Part shown: positions 1 to 12,535 of the stretch, piece by piece
Layout: every line of letters starts with the position of its first letter
Position numbering within the stretch: position 1 is the stretch's first letter
From: Toxotes chatareus
Taxonomy: Eukaryota > Chordata > Actinopteri > Toxotidae
DNA length: 64,000 bases
Direction of reading: 5' to 3'
Assembly (NCBI GenBank): GCA_016801885.1
Contig: CM028882.1
Location: 14,997,547 to 15,061,546, forward strand
Position numbers and translations under genes: made by a program
Notes under the pieces: generated by a model
Seen by the model: only the letters and a program-made list of their open reading frames with translations
Told to the model about the DNA's origin: nothing
Databases searched by the model: none

Positions 1-237
1 AACATAACGAGAAACTGAATTACACAGAGTGGTGATCTAACACTTTGCAGCTGGAAGGAAGTCCCCTCTGGGCTGCATGTGATCCGCAACTATTGATCCT
101 TTCCATTTCTTTATTCTTTAGCAACGGAAAGGAACGACAGAATACGTAGGCTGGTGACATACAGCCCCTTTGTGTGTGTCTGTACCTATGAGTGCGTGTT
201 TGTGCTGGATGTCTATCGCGCATGATCTTTTACTTAC

Positions 238-3200
238 TGGGCCTGAGCACTGGAAGGGAACAGTGACGATCAAGCCATTGCAGTGTGGTCTGATACAGCT
301 CTGCTCTGCTTGTAGTTGCCACCATCCCATTGAACGACTCAAAGAGAGGCTTGATAATGATGCTGAACTGGAATCAGTGACGGTCAAGGATCAGTTACAC
401 TGCAGAGTGAGACAAATACAAACCTATGTCTTGTTAGTTCAAGTATGATTAGGGGATTTGTTTTAGTCTCCTTGGTAATGAAATAAGCTTATCAATAAAA
501 GCAGTTATCTAAATGTAGTCTGCATTGTCGTGGTATAATGGATTTACTGCACACTGTATATAAGTCTAAAAACATAAGGAGCTCTGTCAAAGATAAGTTG
601 TGCCCCTCACAATAAGCACATGGCTACTGAGTCATTGGTGATTGATGCTGGATTTGCTCTGGGAATAGCTCAGTGTGTAGACAACACCCTCCAGAGTGGG
701 CGGCTAATGCCATGCTAGGAAATTCCACCTGAAATGGAGTTTACCTACTTTCCTAGGTGGTTGATAACCACCAAAGCAATTTTCCTTCTAAAATAGGTTG
801 TTAAAACTGTCATTATTAAATTGGTTATATGTATTAATTATTTAAATCATCTTGGCACTGTGACCACTGAGCAAAGTTTAAATAAGTCTGTCCGCGTAGC
901 CTCGACTAACCATAGCTTGGCTTTCCTCACAAGTGAATGAAAGATATTAATGTGTTTCAGTTGCGCAACCTTTCTTTTCCATTGAGTCTACCTTGGCAGT
1001 GCACGACACAGGATATAATCATCCTGATAAGCATCAGTGTAATATGAACAGACACAAAAACACTGCACATCACACCAAAATGCACCAAACGAGCAACAGA
1101 CAGTGTGAGGGCTCTGTCACTGAAGGATACGATCCAGAACTTCCAGTTCTGAAGAGTGCGGTTCTTTACATATTCATTGAACTTCTCTTGCATGTGGTCG
1201 AACTGATGCCGCCTGACGGGCACCCCTGTTGCAGGCAGCTGCTGCTGACACAATCTGTGATGAAACAGTGACAGCAGACACAAACAGTTGAGTGTTACGT
1301 AAATCATAAGAGGGGGTGGAATATATATGATGTTTCAACCTACTTGATGGAGGTGTTGAGCTCCTCTATCTCCTCTCGTAGTCTCTTGACCTCTTCCTGC
1401 ATCTGCTGCCTCTCCTGCTGGAGCTTCCCAATGTGCTCCACTGTCTTCTGCAATGTGACTGCATTGCTGGTCTAAATGCACAACGTTAATGAATGTGGTA
1501 GGAAGTTAGAAAGCAAACTGGATATATGTACATTGACATGTGAAGCAAGCACTGTGCGCAAACATGGCCAAAAACAGTGATGTTTTTAATCTGTTATGTG
1601 TGTTTTACGAACAGTGCACGGGCTTACGTTTGATTGTGACGTCAGAGTGGGAACCAGGCTGCCGAGAGTTTTAAAGCCAATTTTTATGTTTGATCGTCTC
1701 TTTTGCTCAGCAGATATGAATGTTGTCCTCCGGCTCTGTTGCACAACAGCAGCGGAAGTGTTAAACAGAGACTTAGTGAGGGTGAGTGTGTCATTTATTA
1801 CACAGGAAAAAGGGGAAATGCTACTGATGAGTTATACAGATGCCCAGGCATTGAATTCAGCCTGTGAAAAGATAACTGTTGGAGCAATCATACCAGCAAA
1901 CCATTTACATTCAGAAACATAAACACAAACCTGATTTTGTTCATTCTTTACCAGAGCTGTGCTGCTGCTGATAAGTGACTGGGGACTAGGAACTTGATCT
2001 AACACACATGGTGACCCTTGACCTGATCCTGGCTGACTGTGAACTGACAAGAAAAACAAACAGAAACATTTTTCAAGATGTGGTGGGATTGGAGTTATGC
2101 TTGGAATTATTTTCTTGGTATAGTGAACTCTCACCGACACTTGAGGAGGCTTTCTGATTTTTGCGGCTGTAAGAATAAGACTTTTCTTTGGGGACAATCG
2201 GTTGAGGAGACTTCTGCGTCTGAGACATTACGTGAAATCCTGGAGCCTGAGGTACATGAAAAGAGAATAAATATACAAGAAAGTAAAAAAGAGGCACAAG
2301 ACCACTACAATAAATTATAACATTTCTTTACTTTGTAACTGACCATTCGAGTTTCAAGACAGGTAAAGTTTAATCTCACATTTATGAATTAGACACATCA
2401 GAGTGATGAAATCTAGATATGTCAGTTTTGTACTGGCCAATGAATAATTTTAAGACCCAAGGCATTAGGAGAAAATGAAACAGTGAGGATGACACATACT
2501 CCTCCAAGATGAGACGAAGCAATGACCACTCCAGTATTAGGGACCACATCTGCTTTCAGAGGTGTCGGTGTAACAATCACAGCATTGGCATGACCCGGGA
2601 AAGGGGCTGAGCATGAACATCCACAATAAGGAACCACAGCGTTAGTTTTGTGTGCATTCATACATGAACATCCATAAATGAGCTACCATTTCTGACATAC
2701 AGACCCACCCTCTGCTTTGTTCCTCAGGGGCTTTTCCATTCAAGCAGAAAATAAACATTATTTTGCACTGAGGCCAAAAATTGCACAATTTAATATCTTG
2801 AAATGTATCTAATATCTTGAGGAGCTCTCATGGTCTGAGAGTTGGGGTGCCAAACAAAAATCAAAACCCCAAATTTGTTTTCTAAAAAGATTATTTTCTC
2901 TAGTACGATTTGATAGGAAATCAACCATCAGATGTTTTCCTCTGTGCTTGCCAAAAGACACTATCAATGGTGCAAGCTACTCTCTCTACATCACTATCAC
3001 TGTGCATGCATATGACTGAATAAGAAAGGCTTCAGCGCTATCTTGTGGCAATGAAGTTAAGCAGCTCCACTGTCAGATTACCAGTGTTAAAATGACACAA
3101 TTTCTCCAAATGCAAAATCAGTATCTTGATCTTGAGAACAGATGACAGACCTGTGAGGATGACATGGGAAGGGGGGAGGGTGTTCGCAGGAGCAATCCTT

Positions 3201-6200
3201 TGCACAGGCCGGTTTTTGTTGGCACTGGATGACTGAACAGGCCGAGGCAGGGCAAAAGCCCGAGGGTGCTGCGCAGGGGCGGCAGGCAACGAAGCCATGG
3301 GTTGGAGCTGAGAAGGAGGAGGTGGAGGTGGATCCATGGATCCATACTCTGAGCTGTGGCTGAAGGTGGTGGCTGCGTCGCTGGGTGTGACAGTAGAGGA
3401 GGGTGTGCGTGTAATCCCAGATGTCACGACAGTCTCATCCAGCACAGAGGTGTTGTCCAAGGGCGAGGGAACCATGGGCGATGCTGAGGCCATGTCCTGA
3501 CCTGGTAGGCACTGTACCATAGGATCATGGGATAATGGCTGAGAGACTGAGGAAATTACTGCTTGATTACTGGGTGCCACCTGCCCAGGAAACAGGGGCA
3601 TGTAGTTTTGAACATAGGCTGCATCACTACCACCACCACCACCACCACCACCACCACCTGTTCGACTGGTTTGACTGACCATGGGAGAGGGGATGGGCAG
3701 GGGGCCAGGGGGGGAGATGTGGTTGGTTGTGAGCTGCATGGAGGACATTAACTGGGCCTGGCAAGGGATAACAAAAGAAAAGGGAACAAACACACTTAGC
3801 CAAAGAGACGCAGTTCTATGTAAACTCATGTTAGATGTAAATCTTCTCTTTTGTGCTGGTTATGATGATGATAGTTAAAGGGTTCTCACGCTACACAATG
3901 CAAACCTTTTACATGGTTTATTTACTTATCAGCACTGACAATAATTCAAATATTAATGAACAATTAACTTTTCTGGTTGTATAATGACAGTGAAGCTTTT
4001 TTTTTTTTTTTAGGAGGACGAGGTGTGAAGACGCAAGACCGTGACAGATCTGCGGACAAATGTTGTGGTCAAACTGGGCAGATGCTAATTATATATCCTT
4101 TAAGGATATGCCTTGTTTTCAAGATATTTTATGGTACACGATTCCTGGAGCAAATAAAAGAGGTTTTTCTTTTCAAGTTCCTGCACTAGGTCCCAGTGAG
4201 TTGAAGAACAGAATTTAAAATCCTTTTACTTGTATAGAAACCTGTCCATGAATAACTCTTTAACTACATTAACATGCTGCCAAAACATGTCTTTGGTATG
4301 GCTCTCTGATAAACAGTTACTGTTTGTACCTTGTCACTTTTTGTATCTGAAAGTCAAACGAGGACCTGTGGTAATGCTGCATTTATGACTGCAACAGAAA
4401 CTCTGAAACATACTTTCATATTTTCACCAACATACTGCTAAATAAATTACTTGACAACATATTTAGTCATATTTTGAGCAAATGTTTGTTTCTCAAAAGA
4501 ATCTAAATTTGATGATAAGCAGTTTGAGCAGCAAGTAATGTATGAAAAGTGCTAAAATAAAGTTTAGTAATATTATTATGTTACATAGATTTTTTGTAAT
4601 TAGACAGAAAGATGGTAGAAGATGAGGTGGAAATCCTCATAACTTAATCCAAAAAAAAAAACAAAAAACCCAACAACGACTAAATTTTAAATCTAGGGTA
4701 AAAAATAACACACTCCTTGCACAAACTCTCATCATGGTGGTGTGTGTTAGGGACTGTGCCATGGGTCGGTGTTTACCTGTGACTGAGAGCTGCTGCTGGA
4801 TAGAGGGGTGACAGATGATGCAGTGGGGGAAACAGAGGGGAAGACGGGCTGACGGAGGCTGTGAAATAAGTCTGGAACAAGAGTCTCTATGTTAGCTAGA
4901 GGTTAGTTTATCCACACTACTTTTTGTGTTAGGTTAAGCCAACTGCTGTAGCAGAGTTACTAGAACCACGTGAGCTTGATTTCTGTAAAGTGTGCACCAT
5001 TAGTGTGTGTGTGTGTGTGCAGTACTACTGCAGCTATGGGTGGTGCCTTACTGCTACCTTGCAGTGGATCAAAGGAGTCCATGAAGTCTAGGTTGGGTTG
5101 TAAGGGGATGAGTCCTGGTTGGATCATGTCTGCATTCCCTGCATGAGCTGTGAAAGGTAAAGAGACAGAGGTAGGGAGAGCAGGGGGGGAGACATGCCAG
5201 TATTTTGACAGATATATAACATATTGTTTACATCTAAGGCCAAGCAGCCTTCATACTCAATTATTAAATCAAGTACTGAGTGAGTCGGAAAATTCTAAAA
5301 ATCTAATCAGGTTATCTCTACTGATTCCATAAAACAGACAGCTCGTGATTTTCTCACCAATCTCCCGTGGATTGGGCCAGGCTATGGGCTGGTGTGAGGC
5401 CAACGTAGAGAACAACGTGTCTGAAAACTCAGACATCAGAACATCCATGTCAAAGAGGGTGTCCATCTCCATAGGCGCAGGTGTGTCATGATGCTTACGA
5501 GGCACGCGGCGTGCAGCAGTCTCTTCATCCTGATAAAAGGAGACACGGAGCATGTCTGGAGAGACTTCCCCAAACAGCGATAACTGCTCCTCTGGCCCCT
5601 TTGAGTATTCAAAATGCAACCACCAAGCCAGTTAATAACACACAAGCATGCAGTGTAAGAGTGCAGCCGACGTGGGATGGCACTGAACTAATTCCTACAC
5701 TTTTGTGTCCACAAAAACGAAATCACCATGCATCAGTCTTAAAAAATAATTCACGTTGTTTAAACACATACTGTGTCTGTCAGCAGGTTAAAAGCTAAAT
5801 TAGGTGCGAGCAGTCAAAAGTAAATTTGTTTAAATAATTCAAAAATATTGATGGTGACTGGGTTAGCATTGTTTAATTCATTAGTATCAACGTCTGATTG
5901 AACAGATGCTGATCATCATGTTAACACTAACAGCATTTTGACGGGTTGAGCAAGAAGCAGTTTTACATACCTTAAGCAAGCTCGAGAGGTCATCATCCTT
6001 GTGCTTCTGTAACTATAAAAGAATTGTAAGTGCCATATTAGATAAATATGTTTTATGACCGCTGAAACAAACAGGATACAGCTACAAAAAGCCCAGTATC
6101 CCCCTGACAAATACAAAAATATTACAATGTATTTATAACAAAAAACTGAACAATACAGTACCCTTTTCTTGAAATATGTTCTCCACTTGTGATATTCTCT

Positions 6201-6946
6201 TATGACGATTTCAATTCTTCTTTTCCAGCATTTCCCCTCTGAGGCAATGGCCTGCAGAAGACAGAGGGAAGATGGGAACTAAACCAAGGTCCATAACAAA
6301 CACTCAGCACAAAGAAAGGAAGTGACAAGGGAAATATAAAACTAAATGACCAGCAAAGGTTTGAGAGACCAAACACAGAATAATCCACGGGGGAGAATTT
6401 CTGGTGACAAGAAAAAACAAATAGTCCTGGTTTCTGTTTGCACACAGCACAATGATAGTGTTTTTCTATCTTTACCTCTGCAGGACGATGGACATCCAAG
6501 TCCATACTTCCATCGAGGGGAGTCACAAAGTGACAGACAGGATTTGCCCTTTTCTCCACATCTAAGGGCAGAAAAAACAACCCAAGTCACTCCCAGTTGA
6601 TAATGCACAGTTTCTGTTTTTTCACCCTTCTAATGGAGATTTGTAAGTACATTTATAATGTAATTTAGTAAAATTAAGATCTTGTTGCAATGACCACATT
6701 ATGCCTGCAGACTGCAGCTTCACCAGGCCCTGCGAGCATGGACAAAATCAGGTGAAAGGTCACAGCTCATGAAAAGCTTGACCCAGTTTGTGTTTATTTT
6801 TGTGATATGAATGAGAGTTGCTATTAGTCACTGTCACAAAACTGCTCGTGGCATGTAAACAAACCTTTCCTACTGCAGCAAGTTCCAAAGACTGTGCCAA
6901 TATTTTCTTTTAGGAAATTCTATAGATATATATATAATTTTATATT

Positions 6947-6990
<44 letters not shown>

Positions 6991-9900
6991 TATATACATA
7001 TATATATATAAAACAGAGCTCAATTCTCAGCTGTAATAGTTTATGTTACAAACACAGTTAAATGTTTGTTCACATCGGCACACACGTGAACTGAGAGGAC
7101 AAACAAAGCCCGATGGCGTCTGGAGTCCTGAAGAAGGTACTATTTGCTTAAATGTAGACTTGTGAAGTCTACATCGGTGTTATAGCCATACAGTCCTCTA
7201 CCCCTCCTTAAGACAACAGATACCTAAGTCCAGTGCATGCTACAGCTTTATGGAAAGTCGAGTGTTAAAGTCAAGTCACTTTAAACTAAATACTAAACAA
7301 TAAAGTCTATAAACTCTGTGAAAGAAAGAGATGGTGTAGAATTCTTACACTGCATATACCAGGCTCTCCATATGGCGTTGTTTAGGCGGATCTTGTCTCT
7401 CCAAAGCAGCTTTAGACCTTTGAAGTTCTTCCATTTGGGAGACACCAACTTACCACTGACAAGACAAGAAAAATAACAATGGAAAACTTCACAAATGAGA
7501 GAAATGTGAAAGTCTATGTAACAAATGTAATGGCTTAACCCAAACAAGTATATCACCAGTGTCTCTTCTTTACTGATAGATTTACTTAGACATGATAAAA
7601 AGCAAATGCCACGGACATAAAAAAAAAAAAAAAAGTTTGTTCTATCATGACTTTACAGTGTTTTAATAACTTGTCACCAGCAGGAAGAAATGTCAGAATT
7701 TTTATAAATGTCACCTTACAAACCTGATTTTGACTTTAATTAATACTGATGCTTGACCACTACCCAAGGCTTTAATACCTAAGAGTGATGCTTGCTCGCT
7801 GTGACACTGAGCCGGCGTTCATCACTCATTAAAAGGTAAGCGGGCACCGCTTGGTGACAGGAGTTACCAGTCTGACCGACTGACTGTCTCACCAACAGAC
7901 AGCCTGAATGACATGAAATGGACTACGCAACAAACTGAACTGAAATACAAATTATATAATCAAAAATGTGTAAATGTTAAAAAATAACCTTTATGTGCAC
8001 TTCAGAAAATGTTTTTTTTTTAACCACAAGAACAGAAGTTCAATTCTAATCTCAGAACCTAAGTGCACACCGTAGATAATTTAAAAAAGAAAAAAAAAAT
8101 GCATAGGTCACTTTGACCAGTGTTGGCACATCAAGAAATAAAGCAGGCAAAGCAAACGAGGGAGTCTGCCAAGGTCAAGCTGAAGACAGAATTATACAGT
8201 AGTTACAAGTTTGATATGCAGACAAGGAGTTCAAATAAATAAACCAAAAAAGGATCATGACACACACCCGTGCTACTAAATGTAAAACAGGGGGACATCG
8301 GAACAGCTGAGTTTCCCCATGATGGATTGAAACTTGAACTCAAAGAATCCAGATATGAATTTTTCTGTCTGAGTGCATTAAAAACTACTGCCCTTGAAAA
8401 CTAATATGCACCAACTGTTAAAAATGCTTTTTAAATGTGAAATGACAACACTAATGTCCATGTTTATCACAATCCTTAAGAGTTGGCTCAGCGCTTCCCT
8501 CTTTCCATCCTTCCTGCCCTGTCGTTTTTCAGTCACTCCTTCCTGTCCATTCTGTCCCAATTTTTTCCTGTTGTGAACTGTGTGAACAGAATGAGTAGAC
8601 AGACAGCCTGTAGGGGAAAACTCTGCAGGCCCACCAATGTTCTTGCTGTGAGTAAAGGCTCTCTCGTGTATATAAACACCAGCCACTTCTCCTTTTAGGA
8701 TAAATGACAACAGCAGAACAGTAACTGGTGGAGGTGCTTTCCTGGTCTATTAATAATCTCGAGCCCAAGTTGGTGTCATTTGCGAAGTCAGAGGGAATCC
8801 TCTGAGCAGCTGGCTCTGCACCAACACTTCAGCAAGACTACAGCTACAGAGAACAACGGTAACATAAGCTTTGCATTTTTGTTAAAATTTACCTCTTCGT
8901 ATCTGCTAACATCAGCTGCATTTAAAGCCAACTTTCTTTGCAACTTTCTATTTATATCTTAACAATTTCAACGCTTTTATGTTGTCTCCATGACTATAAA
9001 CTCAACAATTTTATAAGTCATTTAACAAGCAAAACTGCCAAATCAAGTCCACATGTCAGGATTTGCTGGTCATCTCCGTTTTCTTTGACTCTCATTTGAA
9101 TATCTTTTGGTTTTGGACCGCTGGTCAGACAAGACAAGTGTTTGAAGATGTGACCCAGGGATCTGGGGACTTGTGGTGCACATTTTCACCATTTTCTGAC
9201 ATATTTTAGGCTAAATAATTATGTTTACCAATTTAACATTTAAATAACTGCAGGATTAAGCAATAATGAAAATGATGATTCCATACAGAGGCAGGATTAG
9301 TTGTGTTATCAGATAGTAAATAATAAACCTATAAATGTTGTTCGCCAGTTTTTGGCCGTGTGCAGTGCTGAAACTTTGAACTCTAGGCATTTAACCGAGG
9401 CCACTTTTGATTATTGTTCATTCGTTTTTGGGCACCGTTTCAATGAATGTAAACCAGTGGATTTCATAATTAGATAATCGTGCAGGAAATCAGTCTACAG
9501 AGTCAGTTTGGGATTTGTAATGACTAACCTCTGTCACTCTCTACAAAATTAAATCTGGACTCATGACTAAAATTCTCAAAACAGCTGGTGCACACAGTGA
9601 GAGAGAGAGAGGTCACTGTACGTATCTGTTAACCTTCACCAAGTGATGAGGTAAGCAGATATTCTGGATGACAAAAGAAAAATCATCCACACAGCACTGG
9701 CACTCATTGAATGGTCCCATACATTACACACAGGGAAAAATTTGGGGTTTACTTACTTTCCCAACCAGAAATCAAACCGTCAACTCTACCATTGATTTGC
9801 TCTATTGCCTTACTAATAGCAGCTCAGCAAGAACATAACGTCATCTATATTAAATGATGACAGTTGTATTTAAAAGTGACTTGACAAGTCGAGAGCGGTG

Positions 9901-10913
9901 CCTGCAAGCGTTAACGTAACAATATCAATAAACAAAACAATTTCTTATGCCATGAAAGAATGAGTGGTGTCAGATCTGTCTGATAAGATGTAAGAGCTGA
10001 ACAGCCCACAGCAACTTTGGCAAGACATGCTGAAACTTTCTTGGCTGTTTGCTTTGGCCCAGGTCCACTAAAAGATTACAGATTGTTCCCAATTATCTAT
10101 TTAAATCGTTCCACTGTAAGTCAGTAAAAGATCATTACATTTACTCAAGTACTCATGATACCCAATCCCCAACCCACTCCTGCTTTATCTTGTGACCCTC
10201 AGAAAGGAGCCTGACCCCTTGGTTGATTTTTGTTTTTCCTACAGATTATTTAGATGCTGCTGAATATTTCTGTGCTTTTCCTGAAGTGCAGTTTGAATGA
10301 AGGTCTTTCACTTGTGATGGGGGTGTTTTTACACTGTGTTGTTGGTACTTTTTATTTAAAGTCCCGAATAGCTTCTTTCACCCCATTCACTGGCTACAAA
10401 TGATAAAGTTGTCAAGCAGGAAGTTACATGAAGAGCAGACTCGTGACTGCAATTTCACACCAGTGCCCTGTGCCCGACTTTACTGATCTAGACGGGATCC
10501 AGATGAGCTCAACATAAAATGGGCCAAGAGCTGCAGTGAAAATGAGTGTTCCCGTGTGAAGACAGGGCGGTGAGAGGTGTTATGTCTCACCTGTAGGCGA
10601 GGGTCATGCACTCAAACAGTTTGGTCAGTGAAGCGTCTATGGAGAAGTGCGACGTGCTCGCCTTGCCGAAATGATAGGTCTGACAGGTCTGTTTGTTGAC
10701 AGTGTCGAAGTCGTAGCCTTTCTTCGGGGGATGCTCGCAGTGGGGCGAGGACACCATGAAGTGTCCGCTGTGGATGATCTGAGACTCCAGCCCGTCCGTC
10801 CTCCTCAACCCCAGGTGAGTCTCCTCCGCGTCCGAGTCGTCATCCTGCTCCTGCTTTATGCTCGCCGGAGGGCGACGGTATTTCTGCCGGAAAGATGTAT
10901 CTCTAGTTGCCAT
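238..10913 (-). CDS. mlxip: MLX-interacting protein (MondoA), 3' end truncated by window
   Basis: Glucose-responsive bHLH-leucine-zipper transcription factor that dimerises with MLX and binds carbohydrate-response E-boxes. Coding exons (minus strand, in order): 10591-10913, 7349-7455, 6476-6561, 6162-6251, 5971-6012, 5358-5529, 5058-5147, 4777-4871, 3151-3757, 2500-2606, 2135-2246, 1931-2043, 1628-1735, 1344-1471, 1131-1254, 238-367. All joins keep phase and give 811 residues; the last C-terminal exon lies left of position 1. Visible: the Mondo conserved region (IIHSGHFMVSSPH at residues 46-58, then KLVSPKWKNFKGLKL and REYHKWRTYFKKR), the LMSEFSDTLFSTL and GNADMIQPGLIPLQPNLDFMD blocks, a Pro/Ser-rich middle with ten glycines (about 369-378), bHLH (649-700), zipper, and the start of the C-terminal cytoplasmic-retention domain (CQQQLPATGVP, RTLQNWKFWI). 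The MondoA-type KKGYDFDTVNKQTCQTY block argues for MLXIP over MLXIPL. Odd: F654 replaces the usual basic-region His. The ATG at 10911-10913 begins a conserved N-terminus. Confidence 0.95.
3629..3658. repeat. Coding trinucleotide repeat in mlxip (ten glycines)
   Basis: ACC repeat on the plus strand, GGT on the coding strand, giving ten consecutive Gly codons in the disordered middle of MondoA. Near-pure repeats of this kind often vary in length. Confidence 0.9.
6922..7010. repeat. Compound AT/AC microsatellite in an mlxip intron
   Basis: Alternating TA repeats, then a run of CA repeats, then TA again. It is likely length-polymorphic. Confidence 0.9.
7456..10590 (-). other. mlxip intron 1, no additional gene seen
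   Basis: Three kilobases of AT-rich intron with A runs near 7620 and 8090. The open frames at 8378-8768 overlap on both strands, lack splice context or recognisable domains, and are treated as chance. Confidence 0.7.
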
Positions 10914-10936
10914 CTCGGTAACTCACCAGACAAATA

Positions 10937-10948
10937 GCTAACGTTAGC
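10937..10948. promoter_or_regulatory. GCTAACGTTAGC palindrome at the mlxip start
   Basis: Perfect 12-bp palindrome 24 bp upstream of the mlxip ATG. The same word occurs at 20683-20694 and 45458-45469, each near a gene start. Confidence 0.5.
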
Positions 10949-11386
10949 CAGCAAGCTAGGACAATAAAGCTCTCCCGTTCATGGGGCTTGACAACGGCAC
11001 GGCTGAGGCTGGCTGTTGCTAAAAGTCTGTCAACTTCGTGCCGTGGAGTCCCAGGTCAGTCCACTCATTTTAAAGTGCGCCGTGGGAAGTTAGTGGCCCG
11101 ACTTAACTTCTTGTTGTGCTGATAGATAGTTGACGTAGCTAAGAGTCGCAGAGACCAGCTGACAAAAAAAAAATGCTCTTCTGTCCGAAGCAGGAAGTTC
11201 CTGTGTTGCTGAAGCGCCTCTGATTGGTCGGAGTTCGAGCCCCACCCACTAAAAACCCCCAAAATAAACTGAAAGCGACAGGTCGCTCACAGACTCATGG
11301 GCCTCTGCTCCTGCTGCAGGTGAACTGCACTGGTTCACATACACTGTGCTGGAAATGTGTCAGAACTATTTGGGCTTTAGATGAAC

Positions 11387-11998
11387 TGCGGTGGAAGAAG
11401 TATTCACATCCTTTATTTAAGTAAAACTACTCCATAAAAAGTAAAAGTCCTGCATTCAGATTCCTACTTGATCAAAAGTACAAAAGTCGCCTAAAATGCA
11501 CTCAAAGCATCAAAAAGCAGTCATTCTTCCCCCGACTGATATATTATTATATCTATGACAGAGTTCGATTATTAATTGTGTAGCACAATTTTACTGCTGC
11601 AGCTGCTCCAAGTGGAGTTAGTTTTAACTAATTTTATCATATCATGTCATTGATGCTTTAAAGTACCATATAACCGCTGTAGTGTTTCAAGGTGGAGCTG
11701 AAAAAAATTAATGATCGAATTATTATTATTATTATTGTTGTTGTTGTTGTTATTATATAGCGATAATAGGGAGGAAATGTCTATAGTATAGTATAGTGAT
11801 GAGTATCCATAGCTCTAACATAAATGTAGTGGAGTCAAATGTTGTGAAGTACAATATTTTCCTTTAAAATTTAGTGAGTGTAGAGTAGGTATAAAGTAGC
11901 AGAAGATGGAAATATTCAACTAAAGTACAGATACCTCTTAACTGTCCCCAAATACAATGCATGAGTAAATGTATTCATCTGTTTTCCATCTCTGCATT
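11387..11998 (+). mobile_element. Teleost non-autonomous interspersed repeat (GGTGGAAGAAGTA... family)
   Basis: Starts with GGTGGAAGAAGTATTCA and contains TTTAAGTAAAA, ACTCCAT and GTAAAAGTCCTGCATTCA. It ends with words such as GAGTAAATGTATTCA and TTTTCCATCTCTGCATTGG, which resemble the inverse of the start. This fits a widespread fish element with short terminal inverted repeats, probably a miniature DNA transposon. An ATT/GTT microsatellite lies inside at 11719-11757. Family assignment is from memory. Confidence 0.55.
11719..11757. repeat. ATT/GTT microsatellite
   Basis: Runs of ATT then GTT inside the interspersed repeat at 11387. Confidence 0.85.
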
Positions 11999-12207
11999 GG
12001 ACTACATTAACAATTAATGTGTAAGTGTTGTTTGCCACCTATGTTAGTTATGTTTATTTTCTTTTGTTTCTGAGTGGCAACAAAAAAGGAAAAAAAAGGA
12101 ATAGAATCTCAGAGACTACTCTTAAAACATTGAGGGTGAAAAAAGTGTAGAAGCAATTCATGTTTCATTTGATGTTTCTGCACGAAGAAGTGAAATGATA
12201 ATGACCA

Positions 12208-12300
12208 ATGGTGGGAGAAGTTTTCCGATCCTTTATAAGCACATAAACAAGACCACAAACTACTCAGTAAAAGTAATGCATTCACAATTTTACTTCAGTT
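12208..12300 (+). mobile_element. Fragment of the same GGTGGAAGAAGTA-type repeat
   Basis: Begins AATGGTGGGAGAAGTTTTC and continues with GATCCTTTATAAG, ACTCAGTAAAAGTAATGCATTCA and ACTTCAG, parallel to the left end of the element at 11387. It is truncated and more diverged. Confidence 0.4.
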
Positions 12301-12535
12301 TAATTTGCAAATTAATAATTTTCATTATATTCACATTTTATATGTAGTATGTCACAAAGCTGACGATTTAACTTAATATTGATAGTTATTTATAATCTTT
12401 AAAAATGAAATACATAAAAATGTCAGCATCCATGTTAGGGCATGTTATGGAAAGAAATCTTAAAAAGCGCAGCAGAGAGTCTGAGGCTCATCATCACAGC
12501 AGCTTCTCATAGATAGAGACAGTTTGTTGCTTTCA

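Larger units (their letters stand above)
10914..12535. other. Intergenic: mlxip promoter and cfap251 3' flank
   Basis: The first 300 bp upstream of mlxip are GC-richer and hold the GCTAACGTTAGC palindrome. The rest is mostly repeat-derived (11387-11998 and 12208-12300). A minus-strand AATAAA at 12053-12058 is a possible cfap251 poly(A) signal. No other gene is seen. Confidence 0.6.

Noticed and set aside
1..237. Search for the terminal mlxip exon (conserved LRQLST...ILTDP region)
   Set aside because: No matching sequence on the minus strand; the final exon must lie left of the window.
2402..2500. GTGATGA box C-like word in an mlxip intron
   Set aside because: No box D at a suitable distance and no terminal stem.
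8378..8768. Overlapping frames on both strands in mlxip intron 1, with a TATA-like word near 8670
   Set aside because: No domain, no splice support and the frames conflict; treated as intron.
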